A stretch of DNA of 64,000 bases from Sphingomonas qomolangmaensis (GTDB taxonomy: Bacteria > Pseudomonadota > Alphaproteobacteria > Sphingomonadales > Sphingomonadaceae), in the NCBI RefSeq assembly GCF_024496245.1, contig NZ_CP101740.1, forward strand, positions 1,983,501 through 2,047,500, written 5' to 3'. Below the pieces are notes generated by a model. It was given only the letters and a program-made list of their open reading frames with translations, was not told the DNA's origin and did no database searches. The number at the start of each line of letters is the position of its first letter. Position 1 is the first letter of the stretch. This document shows, one piece after another, positions 36,310 to 42,828 of this stretch. The position numbers were made by a program, and so were the translations under genes.

Positions 36310-37547
36310 GCGTTGACTTTGGGTAAGCGCGACCATGATGTGTCCGTTCGTGCTGCTGCGATAAGCTCTTGGTAGACCGGTTGATACCGGGAAACATTTG
36401 ACGACCAGTTACGCTCGCGCTCGACGAAGGCGCGCGCGGTGGCGCGGCGTTCGTCCCAGCCCGAGCGATTGGCGAACAGACCGGCCAGCGCCGACGCGAT
36501 CGCCGAAGGGTCGTCGGGGGCGAACAGGGTGCCGGTGACGCCGTCGGTGATCAGTTCGCGATGCCCGCCGACATTCGAGGCGGCGACCAGCTTGCCCTGC
36601 GCCATCGCCTCGAGCGGCTTGAGCGGGGTGACCAGATCGGTCAACCGCATTCGCTTGCGCGGATAGGCCAGGACATCGATGACGCTGTAATAGCGCTCGA
36701 CCTCGGCATGCGGGACCGGGCCGACGAAATCGATGTGCGACGCGACCGGCGATGCCGCCGCGGCGGCGCGGAGCGCTGCATCGACCGGTCCACCACCCAC
36801 CATCAGCAGCCGCGCATTGGGGCGCGCCGCGACCAACGCCGGCATCGCCGCGATCAGGTCGCCCAGCCCTTCATAATCATAGAAGCTGCCGACATAGCCG
36901 ACGACATCGGCGCCGTTCAGCCCGCGCGCCGCCGCCAGCGCCGAATCGCGCGGCAGCGGGGTGCCGAACATCCCCATGTCGACGCCGTTGGGCGACACCA
37001 TGATCCGGTCGCCATCGACCCCGCGCGCGATCAGGTCGCCGCGCAGCCCCTCGCAGATCACCGCGACTCGATCGACGCGGCGCACCGCGAAGCTCTCGGC
37101 GGCGCGGGTCAGCCGGTAGCGCGCCGAACCTTCGCGCCCGGTGCCGTTGCCGACCGCGGCATCCTCCCAGAAGGCGCGGATCTCGTACAGGCACGGCAGC
37201 TTGCGCGCGCGCGCCACCTTGAGCATCGCGAGGGCGTTGAGCACCGGCGAATGCGCGTGGAGAACGTCGGGGCGGAAGCTGTCGACCACCGAATCGATCC
37301 GCTCGGCGAGCGCGCGCATCTCGCGCCATTCGCCCAGCGGCGCGCGCGCCGGGCGATGCGCGGTGGTGCGGTGGAAAGTAAGGCCGTCGAAGGTCTCGAC
37401 GCCCGAGTCGGAAACCCCCTGGCGCGGCCCGGTAACCCCCTCGACCGCCCAGCCGCGCGCGACCTGCGCCTTGAGGATCGCGCGGCTGCGATAGGTGTAG
37501 CCGCTGTGGATCGGCAGGCTGTGATCGAAGATGTGCAGGATGCGCAT
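36306..37547 (-). CDS. GT4-type glycosyltransferase, exosortase A (XrtA) system-associated
   Basis: 413-aa GT-B glycosyltransferase. The N-terminus MRILHIFDHSLPIHSGYTYR matches the TIGR04063 family, found with XrtA/PEP-CTERM and its exopolysaccharide clusters. GT4 landmarks: HAHSPVLNALAML, VSPNGVDMGMFG, and the donor-binding region PLKPLEAMAQGKLVAASNVG. It transfers sugar from an NDP donor on the cytoplasmic face during exopolysaccharide assembly. ATG 37547 gives the family-like start; ATG 37553 is two codons upstream. No exosortase or EPS polymerase gene is in the window, so the gene is either an outlier of a larger cluster elsewhere or works alone. Confidence 0.85.
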   Translation of the reverse strand: MRILHIFDHSLPIHSGYTYRSRAILKAQVARGWAVEGVTGPRQGVSDSGVETFDGLTFHRTTAHRPARAPLGEWREMRALAERIDSVVDSFRPDVLHAHSPVLNALAMLKVARARKLPCLYEIRAFWEDAAVGNGTGREGSARYRLTRAAESFAVRRVDRVAVICEGLRGDLIARGVDGDRIMVSPNGVDMGMFGTPLPRDSALAAARGLNGADVVGYVGSFYDYEGLGDLIAAMPALVAARPNARLLMVGGGPVDAALRAAAAASPVASHIDFVGPVPHAEVERYYSVIDVLAYPRKRMRLTDLVTPLKPLEAMAQGKLVAASNVGGHRELITDGVTGTLFAPDDPSAIASALAGLFANRSGWDERRATARAFVERERNWSSNVSRYQPVYQELIAAARTDTSWSRLPKVNA

Positions 37548-37632
37548 GCCCATGCTGTGCCACGCGAGTGTTTAACGCCGCGTCAACCGCATGGGGGTAG
37601 CAAGGGCCATCGGCGCGACACGGAGCGAGCAT

Positions 37633-37788
37633 ATGATCGACAATTTCTCGCTCGGGCTGACGCATGGGTTGATGCTGCTCACCGCTTGGCTGTTGCTGCG
37701 CCGCCCCGACCTCGATCGCGAGGGCGGCGAGGCGCCCAAGGGGTTCGCCGCGCGGCTGCGGCCGGGTCGCAAGCGCGACGATGGGTGA
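37633..37788 (+). CDS. Small membrane-associated protein, 51 aa
   Basis: MIDNFSLGLTHGLMLLTAWL is followed by LLRRPDLDREGGEAPKG and a basic tail. One hydrophobic segment (residues about 7-22) then a charged cytoplasmic tail. GGAG at 37622-37625 lies 7 nt upstream of ATG 37633. The 3' end overlaps the start of the acyltransferase by 8 nt, so it is probably a co-translated accessory peptide. Not recognised. Confidence 0.55.
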   Translation: MIDNFSLGLTHGLMLLTAWLLLRRPDLDREGGEAPKGFAARLRPGRKRDDG

Positions 37789-38887
37789 TTCACCCGGCGC
37801 GCCGCGAGGGGAATTGCGCGCGCTCACCAGCGTGCGCGGGATCGCCGCGTGGTTCGTCGTCTTCTACCATATCCGCGAATCGGTGGCAGGGCTCGGCGGC
37901 TGGCCGCTCGCGATCGTCGCGCATGGCTATCTCGCGGTCGATTTCTTCTTCCTGCTGTCGGGCTTCGTGCTGTGGCTGAGCTATGCCGAGCGGCTCCACA
38001 GCGGCGGGCTGCGCACGGTACCGGCTTTTCTCCGGCGTCGATTCGCCAGGATCTGGCCGCTGCATGCGGTGGTGCTGAGCGGCGGGGTCGCGCTCGCGCT
38101 GCTGCTCGCGGCGACGGGGCGGCACGATCCGGTCGACTTTCCCTTTGCCGAACTACCGCTGCATTATCTGCTGGTACAGAATTGGGGGTTCACGCGCGCG
38201 TTGGCGTGGAACGACCCCGCCTGGTCGATCTCGGTCGAGACCGCGGCGTACCTGATCTTCCCGCTACTGGCGTTTGCGATCGACTGGCGACGCCTGCCCA
38301 GCCGGGCGCTGCTGGGAGTGATCGCCGCATTGCTGGCGGCGCTGCACGCGGTGTTCGCGGCGGCCGGCAGCGACTCGCTCAACGCCGACATTCCGCGCTT
38401 CGGGCTGCTGCGCTGCCTGGTCGAGTTCAGCGTGGGAACGATCGTCTGCGCCTTGTGGCTGCGTTGGCGCGGATCGGCGCGGGTGGCGCTCGTCGCCGCC
38501 GGGCTTGCGCTCGCGGCGTTGGCCGCGGTGGCAGCGGGCGGGGCACCCGAGACGCTGTGGATCCCCGCCTGTTTCGCCGCTGCCCTGCTGGCCCTGGCGC
38601 TGACCTCGGGCGCGCGAAACCCGCTCGAGGCCGCACCGCTGCACTGGCTCGGCGAGATCAGCTACGCGACCTATCTGTGCCATTTCCTGCTGTGGAAGGC
38701 GTTCAAGCTGGGCTTCGTCGCCGCGCCTGGTCCGGTCGGCTGGCCGCTGATCGCTCTGTATCTGGCGGTGGTGCTGGCGGCATCGGCGGCGCTCTACCGC
38801 TGGGTAGAGCGCCCCGCGCAGCGGTGGCTCAATGCCGCAGCACCGAAATTCCGTCGCCCCAGCGAAAGCTGGGGCCTCCCGCGATAG
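37781..38887 (+). CDS. Acyltransferase family 3 membrane protein
   Basis: 368-aa integral membrane O-acyltransferase (OafA/acyltransferase-3 family). It has about ten hydrophobic segments and the family His/Arg region RGIAAWFVVFYHIRES near residue 20. Also typical are VDFFFLLSGFVLWLSYAERL and WSISVETAAYLIFPLLAF. Such enzymes add acetyl or other acyl groups to polysaccharides or lipids, which fits the nearby glycosyltransferase. The last ~12 residues (RRPSESWGLPR) are encoded by the palindromic repeat at 38851, so the original stop was probably lost when the repeat arrived. ATG 37781 overlaps the upstream small gene. Confidence 0.88.
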   Translation: MGDSPGAPRGELRALTSVRGIAAWFVVFYHIRESVAGLGGWPLAIVAHGYLAVDFFFLLSGFVLWLSYAERLHSGGLRTVPAFLRRRFARIWPLHAVVLSGGVALALLLAATGRHDPVDFPFAELPLHYLLVQNWGFTRALAWNDPAWSISVETAAYLIFPLLAFAIDWRRLPSRALLGVIAALLAALHAVFAAAGSDSLNADIPRFGLLRCLVEFSVGTIVCALWLRWRGSARVALVAAGLALAALAAVAAGGAPETLWIPACFAAALLALALTSGARNPLEAAPLHWLGEISYATYLCHFLLWKAFKLGFVAAPGPVGWPLIALYLAVVLAASAALYRWVERPAQRWLNAAAPKFRRPSESWGLPR

Positions 38888-38931
38888 CATCGCACCATCG
38901 CGGGAGATGCCAGCCTTCGCTGGCATGACGG
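38851..38931. repeat. Palindromic repeat, CCCCAGCGAAAGCTGGGG family
   Basis: The first hairpin is CCCCAGCGAAAGCTGGGG, the centre is a short CGCGGGAG-type palindrome, and the last arm is GCCAGCCTTCGCTGGC. The 5' part codes for the C-terminus of the acyltransferase. The same family recurs at 52471-52556. Confidence 0.82.
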
Positions 38932-38944
38932 CGTTATCGGCGGA

Positions 38945-39505
38945 TCAATGCACCGCTTCGGTGCCGACCTTCTCCAGCGCCTCGATCAGCGCCTTGTTGA
39001 ACGCCGGAATGTCCCCCGGATTGCGGCTGGTGATCAGATTACCGTCGACCACCACTTCCTCGTCGACCACATCGGCGCCCGCATTTTCGAGGTCGGTGCG
39101 CACCGAAGGCCAGCTCGTCACGCGGCGGCCATCGACGACATCAGCCTCGACCAGCAGCCACGGCGCGTGGCAGATCGCCGCGACGATCTTGTCGTCGTCC
39201 ATGAACTCCTCGACGATCTCGATCGCGCGTTCCTGCAGCCGCATCGTGTCGGGGTTGGCGAGCCCGCCCGGCAGCACCAGCGCGTCGAAATCCTCGGTAT
39301 CGACATCGTCGAGCGTCATGTCGGGGGTTATCATCTCGGTCGGCTCGCTGTCGTTCTTGACGCCCTGGATCGGGTCGGTCTTGATCGACGCCAGCGTCAC
39401 CTGGACGCCGGCATCGAGCAGCGCCTGACGGGGGTCAAACAGCTCCGAATGTTCGAAGCCGTCGGTGGCGAGCATCAGCACGCGGATATTGTTCAGGTCG
39501 GCCAT
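38945..39505 (-). CDS. DJ-1/PfpI-family type 1 glutamine amidotransferase-like protein
   Basis: 186-aa DJ-1/PfpI superfamily protein. The nucleophile Cys112 sits in AAICHAPWLL (nucleophile elbow with His following), and the acidic partner region is DGFEHSELFDPR. VLPGGLANPDTMR is typical. Members act as glyoxalase/deglycase, chaperone or stress proteins. ATG 39505 has GGAG with 7-nt spacing. Transcribed towards the acyltransferase and divergent from topoisomerase IB. Confidence 0.9.
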   Translation of the reverse strand: MADLNNIRVLMLATDGFEHSELFDPRQALLDAGVQVTLASIKTDPIQGVKNDSEPTEMITPDMTLDDVDTEDFDALVLPGGLANPDTMRLQERAIEIVEEFMDDDKIVAAICHAPWLLVEADVVDGRRVTSWPSVRTDLENAGADVVDEEVVVDGNLITSRNPGDIPAFNKALIEALEKVGTEAVH

Positions 39506-39638
39506 GGGATAGCTCCATCGAAAGTGGAAATCGTTCCTGCCGCCAACCTTCGGCCACGGCGCTTGTTCCGGCGTTCGCGACGGTTGCGGAACGAAGCTGC
39601 GCGCCGCGCATTCCTGATGCCACCCAAACGAGGAACCG

Positions 39639-40661
39639 ATGCCGGACTCGACGATCATCTATCACGACGACAGCGAAGCCGGCATCACCCGCAAGAAGGT
39701 GCGGGGTGGCTGGGGCTATTGGAACCCCGCGGGCGAACGGATCAAGGACCGCGGCGAGATTGATCGGCTCAACGCGATCGGCCTGCCGCCCGCCTATCGC
39801 GACGCATGGTATTGCCCCAGCCCGCACGGCCATATCCAGGCGGTCGGCTGGGACGAGAAGGGCCGCAAGCAATATCGCTATCACCTGGAATTCCGCGAGA
39901 CGCAGGAAGCCGCCAAATATGCGCGCTGCCCCGCCTTCGGGCTCGCGCTGCCCAAGCTGCGCAAGCGCGTTGAGCGCGACCTGCGCTCGCCCAAATTGAG
40001 CCGCGCGCGTGCGGTGGCGGCGGTAGTGCGGCTGCTCGACCACGGCCATGTCCGCATCGGCAACGAAGGTTATGCCAAGGCCAATAAGAGTTTCGGCGCG
40101 ACGACGCTGCGCCAGCACCACGCCAAGCTGACCGGCAAGACGCTGCGGCTGCAATATCGAGCCAAATCGGGCAAGATGCGGCTGATGACGATCACCGACG
40201 GTTCGCTGATCCGCTTCGTGAAACGCTGCCAGGACCTGCCCGGCCAGCATCTGTTCCGCTGGGTCGACCAGGCGGGTGAGACGCACCCGGTCACCTCAAG
40301 CGACGTCAACGCCTATATCCGCGAAGCGATGGCCGGCGAATTCACCGCCAAGCATTTCCGCACCTGGGGCGCCAGTGCGATCGCCTTCGAGACGCTGGCG
40401 CTCGCCGAGGCGCCGATCGGACTGAAGGCGATGCTCGAACCCGTCACCGAAGCACTCGGCAACACCCCTGCGATCGCGCGCAAAAGCTATGTCCACCCCG
40501 CCTTGGTCGCGCTCGCCAAGGACAAGGCGGCGCAGATCGAAATGCGCGCCGCGCTCCGCCTGCCCCGCTCGACGCGCCATTTGTCGCGCGCCGAGCGCGG
40601 GTTAATAGCATTCCTGGCCGCGCTCGACCAAGCCGAGCCCTCGCCCGCCAAGGCCGCCTGA
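39639..40661 (+). CDS. DNA topoisomerase IB
   Basis: 340-aa bacterial/poxvirus-type type IB topoisomerase that relaxes supercoils through a 3'-phosphotyrosine intermediate. Conserved core: RIGNEGYAKANKSFGATTLR (catalytic Arg region), GKTLRLQYRAKSGK, and the active-site Tyr at about residue 284 in ARKSYVHPAL. It has the N-terminal small domain and ends in a basic/acid tail. The start at 39639 is used although the ribosome binding site is modest. Followed by mscS-like gene after 10 nt. Confidence 0.93.
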   Translation: MPDSTIIYHDDSEAGITRKKVRGGWGYWNPAGERIKDRGEIDRLNAIGLPPAYRDAWYCPSPHGHIQAVGWDEKGRKQYRYHLEFRETQEAAKYARCPAFGLALPKLRKRVERDLRSPKLSRARAVAAVVRLLDHGHVRIGNEGYAKANKSFGATTLRQHHAKLTGKTLRLQYRAKSGKMRLMTITDGSLIRFVKRCQDLPGQHLFRWVDQAGETHPVTSSDVNAYIREAMAGEFTAKHFRTWGASAIAFETLALAEAPIGLKAMLEPVTEALGNTPAIARKSYVHPALVALAKDKAAQIEMRAALRLPRSTRHLSRAERGLIAFLAALDQAEPSPAKAA

Positions 40662-40671
40662 AGAAAGCCGA

Positions 40672-41880
40672 ATGACCAACACCACCGCCGCCGTTTCGAA
40701 CACCGCAGACACCGTCGCGCTCACCCCCAAACTGGTTCAGCAACAGGGCCAGCGCCTGCTGGTCGACGGGCTCGACTGGTTGCAGGGGCATTGGCTGCAG
40801 ATCCTGATCGCGATCGGCGTCGCGACGCTGATCGTCCTCGCGCTCGCCGCGCTCAAGGGCTGGGGCAAGCGCTATTGCGACCGCCAGCCGGTGGTGACCG
40901 GGTGGAGCGGTGTGCTGGGGCGCGCGATCGCCAAGACCAGCACCTTCTTCATGGTGATGATCGCCGCCAAGCTGGTCGTCGGCTATGCCGACGCGCCGGT
41001 GGCAGTGAACAGCACCGTCAACTTCTTCTTCACGATCGCCGCGGTGTTCCAGGCGGCGATCTGGGCGCGCGAAGTCATATTGGGGTTGGTCGAGGCGCGC
41101 ACCACGTCCGAGCGGCATTCGTCCGAAGCTCTGGGCAGCGCGATGGGGATCATCCGCCTGCTGGTGACCTTCGCGCTGTTCGCGATCGCGCTGATCGTCG
41201 TCCTCGACAATCTGGGGGTCAACGTCACCGGCCTGGTCGCGGGTCTGGGCGTCGGCGGCATCGCGATCGGTCTGGCGGCACAGGGCATCTTCGCCGATCT
41301 GTTCGCGGCGCTGTCGATCATCTTCGACAAGCCCTTCCGCCGCGGCGACAGCATCAATTACGACCAGACCAGCGGCAATATCGAAGCGATCGGGCTGAAA
41401 TCGACGCGGATCCGCTCGTTCCAGGGCGAAGAGCGGATCATCTCGAACAAGCAATTGCTCGACAAGGAAATCCAGAACAACACCCGGCGCGACCACCGCC
41501 GCGCCAAGTTCGCGATCGGGGTAATCTATCAGACCGCGCCCGAGGTGTGCGAGCGCATCCCGGGCATCCTCAAGGAAATCGTCGAGGCGCATGACCGCGT
41601 GTTCGTCCGCGCCGGCTTCCTGGGCTTCGGTGCGTCGAGCCTCGATTTCGAGGTCGAGTTCGATTCGCCCGGCGCCGACTTCCCCGCCTTCTACGATGGC
41701 CGCACCGCGATCGGCATCGCGATCCTCAAGCGTCTGAACGCCGAGAAGATCGAGATCGCCTATCCGACGCAGACCACCTTCACCGCCGCCCCCGACGGCA
41801 CCTTGGTGATGCCCTACGCGCAGGTGCAGCCGGTCCACGAAGTCGATCCGCGGCGCGGGGCAAGCGGCGAGCACGCCTGA
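40672..41880 (+). CDS. MscS-family mechanosensitive ion channel
   Basis: 402-aa small-conductance mechanosensitive channel. Three or more N-terminal transmembrane helices are followed by the pore helix VAGLGVGGIAIGLAAQGIF (Gly/Ala-rich TM3 signature) and the beta/alpha-beta cytoplasmic domain (GDSINYDQTSGNIEAIGLKS, RIRSFQGEERIISNKQLLDK). It releases solutes on hypo-osmotic shock. Starts 10 nt after the topoisomerase stop and could be in the same operon, although no functional link is known. Confidence 0.93.
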   Translation: MTNTTAAVSNTADTVALTPKLVQQQGQRLLVDGLDWLQGHWLQILIAIGVATLIVLALAALKGWGKRYCDRQPVVTGWSGVLGRAIAKTSTFFMVMIAAKLVVGYADAPVAVNSTVNFFFTIAAVFQAAIWAREVILGLVEARTTSERHSSEALGSAMGIIRLLVTFALFAIALIVVLDNLGVNVTGLVAGLGVGGIAIGLAAQGIFADLFAALSIIFDKPFRRGDSINYDQTSGNIEAIGLKSTRIRSFQGEERIISNKQLLDKEIQNNTRRDHRRAKFAIGVIYQTAPEVCERIPGILKEIVEAHDRVFVRAGFLGFGASSLDFEVEFDSPGADFPAFYDGRTAIGIAILKRLNAEKIEIAYPTQTTFTAAPDGTLVMPYAQVQPVHEVDPRRGASGEHA

Positions 41881-41925
41881 AGATTTCGTCTGTTGGCGCC
41901 TTGACGATGGGCGTATTCGGCACCG

Positions 41926-42723
41926 ATGCACCGCCGCCTGATCGCCGCCCTTTCGATCGCCATGCCGATTGCCGCCGATGCGCAGGAGGCGCGCGAACTC
42001 TGCCCTTCGCGCCCTGGCCTCGGCACCCCGGCGTGCATCGTCGATAGCGGGCGGGTGCTCGCCGAAACCGGACTCGCCAGCTTCGAGCGCGAGGATGACG
42101 GCGAGGTGCGGACCGACACGCTGATCGCCGCCGACGCGCTGGTGCGGCTCGGGCTCGACGGCGACAGCGAAGTCCAGCTCGGTTGGACCGCCTTCGGCCG
42201 CGTTCGCGAGCGCGACCGGATCACCGGCGACATGGCGACCCAAAGCGGGCTCGGCGACATCAGCCTCGCCTATAAGCGCAGCCTGGCCAGCCCCGATGGC
42301 AGCGGCTGGTCGATCGCGGTCCAGCCCTTCGCGACCTTGCCCGTCGGCGGCGGGGCGATCGGCGCGGGCGATTGGGGTGCGGGGTTGCTGGTGCCGGTTA
42401 CCGGCGAGCTTGGCGGCGGGGTGTCGTTCGAACTCACCCCGCGGATCGACGCTGCGGTCGACGCCGATCGCAGCGGACGGCATCTGGCCTTTGGCAGCGT
42501 GATCGGGGTCGAGCTTGCGGTGAGCGACGCGGTGTCGCTGACGCTCGAAGCGTCGGCGTTGCGCGACGATGATCCGGACGGGCCGCGGACCGAGATGCTC
42601 GGCGCCGCCGCGCTGGCGTGGCAGCCGGGGGACGATGTGCAGATCGACGCGGGCGGCGCGGTGGGGCTCAACCGGCATTCGCCCGATTTCCAGCTATATC
42701 TGGGCGTAGCGCGCCGGTTCTAG
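41926..42723 (+). CDS. Outer-membrane MetA-pathway-like transporter protein
   Basis: 265-aa exported beta-barrel protein resembling the phenol MetA-degradation family (PF13557). Signal peptide MHRRLIAALSIAMPIAADAQ. Alternating-hydrophobicity strands are visible, e.g. DSEVQLGWTAFGRV and GWSIAVQPFATLPVGG, and the chain ends with an aromatic residue (YLGVARRF), typical of outer-membrane barrels. The function is inferred to be a passive channel; substrate unknown. Followed by a palindromic repeat that may end transcription. Confidence 0.72.
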   Translation: MHRRLIAALSIAMPIAADAQEARELCPSRPGLGTPACIVDSGRVLAETGLASFEREDDGEVRTDTLIAADALVRLGLDGDSEVQLGWTAFGRVRERDRITGDMATQSGLGDISLAYKRSLASPDGSGWSIAVQPFATLPVGGGAIGAGDWGAGLLVPVTGELGGGVSFELTPRIDAAVDADRSGRHLAFGSVIGVELAVSDAVSLTLEASALRDDDPDGPRTEMLGAAALAWQPGDDVQIDAGGAVGLNRHSPDFQLYLGVARRF

Positions 42724-42735
42724 CCACCGCCCCCT

Positions 42736-42812
42736 CGTCATTCCCGCGAAAGCGGGAATCCAGATGGGCAGCCCTGGCAGCTCCTGGATTCCCGCTTTCG
42801 CGGGAATGACGG
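42736..42812. repeat. Palindromic repeat, TCATTCCCGCGAAAGCGGGA family
   Basis: Arms TCATTCCCGCGAAAGCGGGA and TCCCGCTTTCGCGGGAATGA frame a 36-bp centre containing CAGCCCTGGCAG-type palindromic sequence. Fills the gap between the converging MetA-like and putA genes. Confidence 0.85.
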
Positions 42813-42828
42813 ATTAAAGTGCGTGTGC

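Noticed and set aside
40444..42678. Long open frame opposite topoisomerase IB, the MscS-like channel and the MetA-like gene
   Set aside because: Antisense shadow of three supported genes, with His/Arg/Asp-rich composition.
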